In this document: piece by piece, positions 1-5,828 of the stretch
Numbering within the stretch: the first letter of the stretch is position 1
How the letters are laid out: the number at the start of each line of letters is the position of its first letter
Assembly (NCBI GenBank): GCA_012032975.1
Contig: JAAUPU010000157.1
Location: 1-6,823, forward strand
DNA from: Caldilineaceae bacterium
Lineage (GTDB): Bacteria > Chloroflexota > Anaerolineae > Caldilineales > Caldilineaceae
Reading direction: 5' to 3'
Length of the DNA stretch: 6,823 nucleotides
The notes under the pieces: generated by a model
Databases searched by the model: none
What the model saw: the letters and a program-made list of their open reading frames with translations, nothing else
Told to the model about the DNA's origin: nothing
Position numbers and translations under genes: made by a program

Positions 1-1
1 T

Positions 2-568
2 ACGGCGCCCCAAGGCAACCGCGCCGCCGGACAGCTGATCCGCAAGTGCGCCATCTTCGGAGGCGCATTGCTGCTGACCCTGACGGTCATCGCGGCCCCG
101 AATGGATCACCCAGCATCCGGGTTACCTGTTCCGGCTACAACTTCCTGGCGAGCGTCCAGTCGGCGCAGGCAGCGCTCGACAGCGCCGCGGCGCGTCTGG
201 TGGAGAGCCAGGTCGTTGCACCTTTTGCCGGGCAGGTGGGACGCATCGACACCCGCCTGGGCGAATTGACCCAACAGGGTCAGACGCTGTTGCTGCTGGG
301 CGATACAAGCCAGATGCACATCGTCACCACCGATCTGCGCGAGACAGATGTCGTGCGTTTGAATCCGGGTATGTCGGTCGAGGTGACCTTCGATGCGTTG
401 CCCGACCAGATCTTCAACGGAAACGTAACCCATGTGGCGCCGGTCAGCAGCACCGACAAAGGCAGCACCAACTACACCATTCACGTCACAGTGGACAATC
501 TCGACCCGAGTTTGCGCTGGGGCATGACCGCGTTCGTCAATATCGCTGCGCCGCGCAATTCGAATTGA
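2..568 (+). CDS. HlyD/MacA-type membrane fusion protein of an ABC exporter, 5'-partial
   Basis: The frame is open from the left edge to TGA at 566-568, giving 188 residues with the start outside. Residues about 49-69 are the end of the coiled-coil hairpin (SAQAALDSAAARL). Next come the second lipoyl half (VVAPFAGQVGRIDTRLGE, residues 71-88) and a beta-barrel domain (residues about 104-182). This order is typical of periplasmic adaptor proteins that link an inner-membrane ABC permease to export. The ATPase gene follows 145 bp downstream, supporting a MacA/MacB-like exporter; the cargo is unknown. Oddly, a hydrophobic segment (residues about 16-32, AIFGGALLLTLTVIAA) that looks like the N-terminal anchor lies only some 17 residues before the second hairpin helix. 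The first lipoyl half and first helix therefore seem to be missing. The C-terminal 140 residues are a confident family match; the first 45 are not. Confidence 0.8.
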   Translation, partial: TAPQGNRAAGQLIRKCAIFGGALLLTLTVIAAPNGSPSIRVTCSGYNFLASVQSAQAALDSAAARLVESQVVAPFAGQVGRIDTRLGELTQQGQTLLLLGDTSQMHIVTTDLRETDVVRLNPGMSVEVTFDALPDQIFNGNVTHVAPVSSTDKGSTNYTIHVTVDNLDPSLRWGMTAFVNIAAPRNSN

Positions 569-579
569 GGCTGTCTAGC

Positions 580-703
580 TGGAGATTGGTGGCTGGAGAT
601 TGGAGATTGCGTCGAATGGTCATTCATCTCGCTTGCCCCCATATCAATCACCAATTTCAGCTCACGAATCTCCAATCACCGATCTCTGATCGCCATTCTC
701 CAA
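580..703. repeat. Imperfect inverted repeat built on GGAGATTGG
   Basis: The gap between the fusion protein and ATPase genes holds several GGAGATTGG-like units in plus orientation (580-609). The same motif appears inverted at 666-703 (AATCTCCAATCACC, then ATTCTCCAA), with another inverted unit at 645-655 (CAATCACCAAT). The two arms could pair imperfectly across about 50 nt. Composition is AT-richer than the flanking genes. It looks like a short intergenic repeat element of the kind seen in Chloroflexota, or a transcript-stabilising or attenuating structure between two operon genes. It is noncoding as far as can be seen. Confidence 0.6.
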
Positions 704-713
704 CCCGTTCAAC

Positions 714-1559
714 ATGACCAATGAAATCATCCGTGCAAACGGGCTGACAAAAACCTACGGTATCGGCGAAACCTCGGTGCGCGCTCTGGATGAGATCAAC
801 CTGTCGGTCGAGGCGGGCGAGTTCTTCGCCATCATGGGGCCGAGCGGCTGCGGCAAAAGCACGTTGCTCAACATGATCGGCGCGCTCGACCAGCCGACCG
901 ATGGCGAAATCTGGGTAGCCGACGAGAATCTGGCCAAGTTGAAAAATGTGGACGCCTTTCGCGCCCAGACAGTCGGCTTTGTCTTCCAGCTCCATAATCT
1001 GTTGCCGACCTTGACCGCGCTGGAAAATGTGGAGGTGCCCATGCACGGCCAGAACGTTTCATCGGGCAAACGTCGCGACCGCGCTCGCCACCTGTTGGAC
1101 ATCGTGGGCTTGAACGATCGCGCCGGCCATCTGCCCAGCCAGCTTTCCGGCGGCCAACGCCAACGAATTGCCGTGGCGCGCGCCCTTGCCAACGATCCCA
1201 AACTGCTGCTTGCCGACGAGCCGACCGGCTCCCTGGACAGCCAGAGTGGCGAAGAGGTGCTGGCGCTGCTGGCCGAGCTAAACCAAAGCCAGGCCACCAC
1301 CATCGCCATCGTCACCCACGACCGCCGCGTGGCCCAATCGACCCAGCGCATTGTACACATGAAGGATGGCCGCATCGTGGACGACCACCGCCTCACCGAC
1401 CCGATGGAGGAGGATCTGCGCATGTTGGCGCGCAGCAAACTGGGCCAGGCGATCCTGGAGACCGGCGATCCGCCACTCCAGCAGATTACGCCTGAAGAAG
1501 AGTCGGTGCTGCGCCGCGTTTTTGTTGCGTTTCAACGGCGGACAGGCAAGCGGCGATGA
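714..1559 (+). CDS. ABC transporter ATP-binding protein, MacB/LolD type
   Basis: A complete 281-residue ABC ATPase that would hydrolyse ATP on the cytoplasmic side of an FtsX/MacB-type exporter. All core motifs are present: Walker A GPSGCGKST (42-50), Q-loop Gln92, signature LSGGQ (144-148), Walker B LLLADEP (164-170, catalytic Glu169), D-loop SLDS (173-176) and H-loop His202. The segment between Walker A and the signature (GFVFQLHNLLPTLTALENVEVPM) is typical of the MacB/LolD subfamily. The family usually ends near residue 225-235. Here about 54 further residues follow, charged and ending in RRTGKRR, with no recognised domain. No clear Shine-Dalgarno precedes the ATG, so translation may depend on the upstream gene or on the intergenic hairpin. 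A matching fusion protein lies upstream; no permease gene is in the window. The 3' end overlaps the next gene by four bases. Confidence 0.95.
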   Translation: MTNEIIRANGLTKTYGIGETSVRALDEINLSVEAGEFFAIMGPSGCGKSTLLNMIGALDQPTDGEIWVADENLAKLKNVDAFRAQTVGFVFQLHNLLPTLTALENVEVPMHGQNVSSGKRRDRARHLLDIVGLNDRAGHLPSQLSGGQRQRIAVARALANDPKLLLADEPTGSLDSQSGEEVLALLAELNQSQATTIAIVTHDRRVAQSTQRIVHMKDGRIVDDHRLTDPMEEDLRMLARSKLGQAILETGDPPLQQITPEEESVLRRVFVAFQRRTGKRR

Positions 1560-2914
1560 ATAGGTCTTGCTATCGCATCGCCGCTTGGCTGCTCGTTGTG
1601 TGGCTGACGTCAGCCTGCAACGCGGCAGGAGAGGCCGCATCAGCCTATCTTGCACCGACTCCCGACCCGACCCTCCTTGACCTTTTGGCAGCAGCGCCGC
1701 CAGAGTCCGACGACTGGAGTCAGCCGGAGATCGAACTGCTGCGCAGCCTCTGGATCGGCAACCTGCCCCCGCCGCCGGTCGATCCGTCCAACGCAGTGGC
1801 AGATGACCCGCGCGCCGCGGCGCTTGGCCATCGTCTCTTTTTCGACAAACGGTTGAGCGCCAACAACCAGGTCGCCTGCGCCACCTGCCACCTTCCAGAA
1901 CTCTACTTCACCGATGGTTTACCCACCGCGCACGGTACCCACCCCAACCCGCGCCATACCATGACCATCGTCGGCGCGGCCTATGCTCCCTGGCTGCTCT
2001 GGGATGGTCACAAAGAGAGCCTCTGGGCGCAGGCGGTCGAACCCATCGAGGCCATCGACGAGCAAGGGGCGACCCGGCTTCATGCCGTCCATCTGATGGC
2101 CAACGACGAGCGCTATCGTCGCGACTACGAAGCCATCTTTGGGCCGCTGCCCGCTCTGGACGATTATGCGCGCTTTCCAGACAGTGGCGGACCGGTCGAT
2201 TTCCTCGACTACCGAGAACGCTGGGAGACGATGAGACCGGATGACCAGGACGCGGCGACGCGCGTCTTTGTCAACATGGGCAAATCCATCGCGGCCTACG
2301 AACGGCTCATTTACCCTGCCCCGGCGCGCTTTGATCAGTATGTGCGCACTTTGCTGGATGAGGACACAGAAGCGGAGCCAACAACGCTCAATCCTGACGA
2401 AATCGCCGGGCTGCGTCTCTTCATCGGCGCAGCGGGGTGCCTCCGCTGTCACAATGGGCCACTCTTCAGCGACTTTCAGTTTCACAACACCGGTGTGCCA
2501 GCGATTGCCGGACAAACGCCTGACGCCGGTCGGTCGAGCGCTTTGGAAAAGTTGGCGATTGACGAATTTCGTTGCGCAGGCGCATTCAGCGATGATCTAA
2601 TGGACGATTGCCCGGAGCTGGAAAACGTACATCCAGGCGACCTGCTCGGCGCGTTTCGGACGCCCATGCTGCGCAATGTGGCGGCGACCGCGCCCTTTAT
2701 GCACGCCGGGCAACTGGCGTCTCTGTCTGCGGTCGTCGAGCACTACAAGCTGGCGCCGACCGCTGCGATTGGCAAAAGTGAGTTGAACCCGCTAGAGCTT
2801 GACGCGCGCCAATGGCGTCAATTGGAGGCCTTTCTTCTCACGCTGAATGCTCCGCCAGAGGCGCCGGGCCAGTTTGTTGGCCCCGCCGCCTTGAGCTCTA
2901 ATTCACTCCGGTAG
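1556..2914 (+). CDS. Dihaem cytochrome c peroxidase / MauG family protein, exported
   Basis: A 452-residue exported protein of the bacterial dihaem peroxidase/MauG family, which uses two c-type haems to reduce peroxide or oxidise a partner protein outside the cytoplasm. Two haem-binding CxxCH motifs are visible, C108-H112 (CATCH) and C295-H299 (CLRCH). The usual family blocks are also present: LGHRLFFDKRLSANNQVAC, the MTIVGAAY-to-LLWDG region, and FRTPMLRNVAATAPFMHAG (367-385). The N-terminus has a hydrophobic stretch (residues 8-20) ending LTSAC, so Cys21 could be lipidated, although Thr at -3 is not the usual lipobox residue. Pro-rich and acidic residues 34-80 look like a flexible tether. 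In the segment SAVVEHYKL (391-399), Tyr397 lies where classical peroxidases carry an axial Met (AVxxMG), which suggests a MauG-like sixth ligand. ATGA overlap with the ATPase gene implies coupled translation. The substrate is unknown. Confidence 0.92.
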   Translation: MNRSCYRIAAWLLVVWLTSACNAAGEAASAYLAPTPDPTLLDLLAAAPPESDDWSQPEIELLRSLWIGNLPPPPVDPSNAVADDPRAAALGHRLFFDKRLSANNQVACATCHLPELYFTDGLPTAHGTHPNPRHTMTIVGAAYAPWLLWDGHKESLWAQAVEPIEAIDEQGATRLHAVHLMANDERYRRDYEAIFGPLPALDDYARFPDSGGPVDFLDYRERWETMRPDDQDAATRVFVNMGKSIAAYERLIYPAPARFDQYVRTLLDEDTEAEPTTLNPDEIAGLRLFIGAAGCLRCHNGPLFSDFQFHNTGVPAIAGQTPDAGRSSALEKLAIDEFRCAGAFSDDLMDDCPELENVHPGDLLGAFRTPMLRNVAATAPFMHAGQLASLSAVVEHYKLAPTAAIGKSELNPLELDARQWRQLEAFLLTLNAPPEAPGQFVGPAALSSNSLR

Positions 2915-2916
2915 GT

Positions 2917-2940
2917 CCGCATCTCTCCATAAGATGGCGG
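2917..2940 (+). terminator. Small hairpin just after the peroxidase stop codon
   Basis: CCGCATCT at 2917-2924 can pair with AGAT and GCGG at 2932-2940, with one bulged G and a 7-nt loop. It starts two bases after the TAG of the dihaem peroxidase gene. No T-run follows, so an intrinsic terminator is doubtful. The position suggests 3'-end processing or weak termination. Confidence 0.3.
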
Positions 2941-3038
2941 CCAATGACGCAAGTCGGCAGGGATGCGCCGACCGGATCGAATCCATGTAAATTCTGATGC
3001 ACGCAAACCAATCAGCAAGAACATAACAAGAACAAAAG

Positions 3039-3044
3039 AGGAGG
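3039..3044 (+). promoter_or_regulatory. Strong ribosome binding site that fixes a GTG start
   Basis: AGGAGG lies seven bases before the GTG at 3052, inside an A-rich leader. This is one of the two strongest ribosome binding sites in the window and decides the start of the enolase-superfamily gene. It indicates that the gene was built for independent, efficient translation rather than coupling to the peroxidase gene 137 bp upstream. Confidence 0.85.
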
Positions 3045-3051
3045 TTCGCAC

Positions 3052-3624
3052 GTGTCTACCCATCAAGCTGAGCAGAGCCAGCGTGGCACTGTCGAGAATG
3101 CCATCAACGGCCATTCCAGCCCGTCCGATCTCAAGATCACCGATCTGCGCGTGGCGGTTGTCTGCAGCAACTACGACTATCCCATCATCCGCATCGACAC
3201 CAACCAGGGCGTCTACGGCATCGGCGAGGTGCGCGACGCCGGCCACAAGGAAAATGTGCTGCAATTCAAGAGCATGTTGCTTGGCCAGAATCCCTGCAAC
3301 ATCGACATGATCTTTCGCGCCATCAAGAAGTTTGGCAACTGGGGGCGCGAGGGGGGCGGTGTCTCGGGCATAGAGATCGCGCTCTGGGATCTGATCGGCA
3401 AGGTATATGGCGTGCCTTGTTATCAGTTCCTGGGCGGCAAATATCGTGACCAAGTGCGCATCTATGCCGACACGCCCCAGCCGGAGCAGGCGACGCCCGA
3501 AGGTTTTGTCGAGCGTGTGCTGGGGCGCAAGGCGCTGGGTCTCACCTTCATCAAGTTCGACATCCTGCCCTCGATCTTTGCCAACTGCGAAGGGGGGGCG
3601 GATCGGCCAGGCGACGCGTTTTGA
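3052..3624 (+). CDS. N-terminal fragment of the enolase-superfamily enzyme (capping domain and start of barrel)
   Basis: The uninterrupted 5' reading frame encodes 190 residues. A variable head (1-26) precedes the family's capping domain: ITDLRVAVV (29-37), IRIDTNQGVYGIGEVRD (46-62) and LLGQNPCNIDMIF (76-88). It continues with GGGVSGIEIALWDLIGKVYGVP (101-122) and LGGKYRDQVRIYADTP (127-142). The first catalytic strand of the barrel is FIKFD, with Lys168 the likely base lysine. The last residues, GADRPGDAF, do not look like family sequence and result from the frame change at the G-run. Translated alone, this piece would lack every metal ligand and should be inactive. Confidence 0.8.
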   Translation: MSTHQAEQSQRGTVENAINGHSSPSDLKITDLRVAVVCSNYDYPIIRIDTNQGVYGIGEVRDAGHKENVLQFKSMLLGQNPCNIDMIFRAIKKFGNWGREGGGVSGIEIALWDLIGKVYGVPCYQFLGGKYRDQVRIYADTPQPEQATPEGFVERVLGRKALGLTFIKFDILPSIFANCEGGADRPGDAF

Positions 3625-3630
3625 GTACGG

Positions 3631-4377
3631 TTGGGCAGACAATGGTCTGCGCCAGGCACGGGTGCCGGCTCGTGGGTGACCGACCGCGGCATCGCAGCCG
3701 CGGCGGAGGTGGTCGCTGCGGTGCGTGAAGCGGTGGGCTGGGAGATTTCGCTCTGCACCGACCATTTCGGCCACGGACGCATGACCGCCAAAGAGGTGAT
3801 CAAGCTGGGCGATGCGCTGGAGCCGTATGGCCTGGCCTGGCTGGAAGACCCCATGCCCTGGTGGGATGTGGACGGACACAAGCAGGTCACCGACGCCATC
3901 CGCACGCCGACCGCGGCTGGCGAGGAGCTCTATCTCTGGGACGGTTTCCGCGATCTGATCGAGAAGCGCGCCGTCGATATCATCCACCCCGACCTGCTCA
4001 CATCGGGCGGGATGTTGGAGACCAAGCGCATCGCCGACTATGCTGAACGCTATGGTCTGCCCACCGCGCTCCATTTTGCAGGTTCGCCGATTGCGTTTAT
4101 GGCCAACCTGCACTGCGCCGCGGCCATCCCCAGCTTCGTCGCGCTGGAGCATCACGGCTTTGACCTGCCCTTCTGGAAGGGTCTCGTGACCGGCTTGCCC
4201 GACAATTACATGCAAGATGGCTATGTGGCGGTGCCCGACAAACCGGGCCTGGGCGTGGACCTGGATTACGAAGGAATTGAGGCCAACCTGCGCTTCCCCG
4301 GTCTCTTCGAGCCGACCGAGGAGTGGAACACACCCAAGCTGGGTTTCTGGCAGCCGGACAAGCGCTGGGACAAGTAG
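3631..4377 (+). CDS. C-terminal fragment of the enolase-superfamily enzyme (metal-binding barrel)
   Basis: After the stop, the same frame stays open from TTG 3631 to TAG 4375-4377 (248 residues); family sequence is clear from about GAGSWVTDRG (codon 3658 onward). Using numbering of the restored protein, the presumed metal ligands are Asp237 in CTDHFGHG, Glu265 in WLEDP and Glu291 in AGEELY. His341 in LHFAG is the candidate general base, His238 a second acid/base, and Glu366 in ALEHHG completes the barrel end. The closing PGLGVDLD block (residues 399-405) is typical of the family. No ribosome binding site precedes the apparent start, so this half is unlikely to be an independent gene. It makes sense only as the remainder of the one starting at 3052. 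Confidence 0.8.
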   Translation: MGRQWSAPGTGAGSWVTDRGIAAAAEVVAAVREAVGWEISLCTDHFGHGRMTAKEVIKLGDALEPYGLAWLEDPMPWWDVDGHKQVTDAIRTPTAAGEELYLWDGFRDLIEKRAVDIIHPDLLTSGGMLETKRIADYAERYGLPTALHFAGSPIAFMANLHCAAAIPSFVALEHHGFDLPFWKGLVTGLPDNYMQDGYVAVPDKPGLGVDLDYEGIEANLRFPGLFEPTEEWNTPKLGFWQPDKRWDK

Positions 4378-4488
4378 CGACGTCAACAGGATTTTCTGGG
4401 CAGAATATTCTCGGCAGCGGCAGTCCTTTCGGTGGCTTCGGGATGCCGTCGATCCACGGTAAAATTGGCGCGATGAATCTGTAAACAA

Positions 4489-4520
4489 GGGGTCGGGAAA
4501 CCGGACAGTTTCCCGACCTC
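4489..4520. terminator. Strong 13-bp hairpin between the enolase-family and DinB-like genes
   Basis: GGTCGGGAAAC (4491-4501) and GTTTCCCGACC (4508-4518) form a perfect 11-bp stem around a six-base loop, extended by a G-T and a G-C pair to 13 bp. No T-tract follows on the plus strand; on the minus strand the stem is followed by CCTTGTTTAC, only weakly T-rich. It most likely ends or protects the transcript of the upstream gene and separates it from the DinB-like operon. The rest of the 171-bp gap (4378-4548) shows no ORF; a TAAAAT at 4460-4465 resembles a -10 box without a convincing -35. Confidence 0.55.
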
Positions 4521-4548
4521 ATATCAGTCGAAGCAGGGGCCGGTTTTC

Positions 4549-5049
4549 ATGCAAACCAACGACATCTTGACACTGTACGACTACAACTACTGGGCTACGG
4601 AGAGGCTCTTGCGCGCCGCCGCGCGCTTGACGCAAGAACAATTTCTGGCCGACGGACCCATGAGCTTTGGCGGGGTTCGGAGCACGCTGGCGCACACATT
4701 GGGCGCTGAATGGATCTGGCGTAAGCGCTGTCAGGAGGGCGTCTCGCCGACGGCCATTCCAGCGCCGACAGAGTACCCAGATTTTGCGACGTTGCAGCAG
4801 CGCTGGCTGGAAGAGCAGAGCGCCATGCTCGCGTATGTGGCGACCCTGGACGATGAAACCCTCTCCAAGCCGCTGGCCTATCGGGGCACCAACGGCGATC
4901 CCTTCTCGGTCACGCTCTGGCAGATCCTCGCCCACGTCGTCAACCACGGCACCCAGCATCGCAGCGAGGCGGCCGCGTTGCTCACCAACCTGGGCCACTC
5001 GCCCGGCGACATCGACATGATCCTCTTCTTTCGCGAGCGCAAGCCATGA
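4549..5049 (+). CDS. DinB-like (DinB/YfiT superfamily) protein
   Basis: A complete 166-residue cytoplasmic protein with the DinB four-helix-bundle pattern: YDYNYWATERLLRAAARLT (10-28), LAHTLGAEWIW (47-57) and HVVNHGTQHRSEAAALL (129-145). The likely metal-binding triad is His49, His133 and His137, with His129 one turn earlier. The length is normal for the family. Members include thiol S-transferases (bacillithiol or mycothiol dependent) and many proteins of unknown function; nothing here fixes the substrate. A GC-rich CAGGGG at 4533-4538 may act as a weak ribosome binding site. It is first in a three-gene unit, and its stop overlaps the start of the kinase gene by ATGA. It is unrelated to DNA polymerase IV, which shares the name dinB. 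Confidence 0.9.
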   Translation: MQTNDILTLYDYNYWATERLLRAAARLTQEQFLADGPMSFGGVRSTLAHTLGAEWIWRKRCQEGVSPTAIPAPTEYPDFATLQQRWLEEQSAMLAYVATLDDETLSKPLAYRGTNGDPFSVTLWQILAHVVNHGTQHRSEAAALLTNLGHSPGDIDMILFFRERKP

Positions 5050-5828
5050 TCCGCACCGTCCAAGCCATGCGGTATGTGACGCCGTTGCACGAAGGCGGTT
5101 CGCTGCCGGCTGTGGTCGAGGCCGACGACGGGCTTCTCTACGTCATGAAATTTGTGGGCGCGGGGCAGGGGCCAAAGGCCCTGATCGCTGAACTCGTCGC
5201 GGGGGAGATCGGACGAAGAATTGGGCTGCGCGTGCCGGAGATTGTCTTCATGGAGATGACTCCCGAACTGGGGCGGTCCGAGCCGAATCCAGAGATTCGC
5301 GACCTGTTGCAGGCCAGCGTTGGGCTGAACCTGGGGCTGCGCTATCTGTCCGGTTCGCTGGCTTTTAACACACTGCTCAAGCCGCCGCTGGATGCGGAAC
5401 TGGCATCGCGGATCGTCTGGTTCGATGCGTTTGTGACCAATGTGGACCGCACGCCGCGCAACGTCAACATGCTGATCTGGGAAGGTCAGCTCTGGCTCAT
5501 CGACCACGGCGCCGCGCTCTATTTCCATTACGACTGGGAAGGTTACCTGGCGCGGAGCAGCACCGCGTTTGCCATGATCAAGCAGCACTCGCTGATCGCG
5601 CTGGCCAGCGCACTGCCGGCCGCCGACGCAGCATTGCGCCCACAGTTGACTGAGGCAGTGTTCCGCGCCATCGCCAGCCAGATTCCAGATCGCTGGCTGG
5701 ATGACGAACCCCAATTTAGAACCGCCGACGAGCAGCGCGAGGGATATGTCGCCTATCTGACCAACCGGCTGGCGGCTTCATCCATCTTCTTGGAGGAGGC
5801 TGTCCATGCCCACGCTCAGCTCGTATGA
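5046..5828 (+). CDS. HipA-like small kinase, stand-alone
   Basis: A 260-residue protein with a HipA/PI3-4-kinase-like fold. Kinase elements can be read off: YVMKF with Lys35 for ATP binding, AELVAGEIG with Glu49 as its likely partner, and catalytic loop TNVDRTPRNVNML with Asp134 as base and Asn139/Asn141 for metal. LIDHGAAL supplies Asp153, the DFG-like aspartate. SVGLNLGLRY and WFDAFVTNVDR are hallmark blocks of the short family annotated as HipA family kinase. It is much shorter than the HipA toxin (about 440 residues), and no HipB-like helix-turn-helix antitoxin is adjacent. It overlaps the DinB-like gene by 4 bp upstream and the DUF3037 gene by 23 bp downstream, so all three are probably co-translated. 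Whether it phosphorylates a protein, tRNA-synthetase or small molecule is unknown; a toxin role is inference only. Confidence 0.9.
   Translation: MIRTVQAMRYVTPLHEGGSLPAVVEADDGLLYVMKFVGAGQGPKALIAELVAGEIGRRIGLRVPEIVFMEMTPELGRSEPNPEIRDLLQASVGLNLGLRYLSGSLAFNTLLKPPLDAELASRIVWFDAFVTNVDRTPRNVNMLIWEGQLWLIDHGAALYFHYDWEGYLARSSTAFAMIKQHSLIALASALPAADAALRPQLTEAVFRAIASQIPDRWLDDEPQFRTADEQREGYVAYLTNRLAASSIFLEEAVHAHAQLV
5792..5799 (+). promoter_or_regulatory. Ribosome binding site of the DUF3037 gene inside the kinase gene
   Basis: GGAGGAGG sits six bases before the ATG at 5806 while still coding for the C-terminus of the kinase (LEEA). This fixes the DUF3037 start and confirms the 23-bp gene overlap. It suggests DUF3037 is made at least as strongly as the kinase, which has no comparable site. 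Confidence 0.85.

Larger units (their letters stand above)
3052..4377 (+). pseudogene. Mandelate racemase/muconate lactonizing-type enolase-superfamily gene, frame interrupted
   Basis: Read as a whole this is one gene of about 441 residues: an N-terminal capping domain, then the TIM-barrel of the mandelate racemase branch of the enolase superfamily. Members remove a proton alpha to a carboxylate using a Mg2+ site; relatives with the HPDLLTSGG and LHFAGSPIAFMANLHCAAA blocks are mostly annotated as sugar-acid dehydratases. The frame is broken by TGA at 3622-3624. Dropping one G from the seven-G run (3592-3598) gives continuous reading GGRIGQATRFEYGWADNGLRQA in the next frame. Restoring one base near 3657-3660 (CAGGCACGGG read as CAGGCAACGGG) returns to GAGSWVTDRG in the first frame. 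The two shifts cancel, so both ends share one frame. All presumed catalytic residues lie outside the affected 60 nt. It may be a sequencing or assembly error, or a recent lesion. Confidence 0.8.

Noticed and set aside
46..717. A 223-codon plus-strand frame overlapping the fusion protein gene and the intergenic repeat
   Set aside because: Its product is Arg-, His- and Gly-rich low-quality sequence, it reads through the repeat, and the overlapping frame encodes recognisable adaptor domains.
2989..2994. TAAATT as a -10 box for the enolase-superfamily gene
   Set aside because: No acceptable -35 element lies 16-18 bp upstream, and the match is weak, so it was not listed as a promoter.
3407..3679. 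A separate 90-residue gene inside the enolase-superfamily region
   Set aside because: Only its last part (about 3593-3660) reads like family protein. It is explained as the middle piece of the frameshifted gene, not an independent gene.
2818..4488. A 556-codon open frame on the minus strand, longest in the window
   Set aside because: It lies antisense to the enolase-superfamily gene and the end of the peroxidase gene, and its product shows no family pattern. Long antisense frames are common in GC-rich genes with strong codon bias. The plus-strand product has clear active-site motifs.
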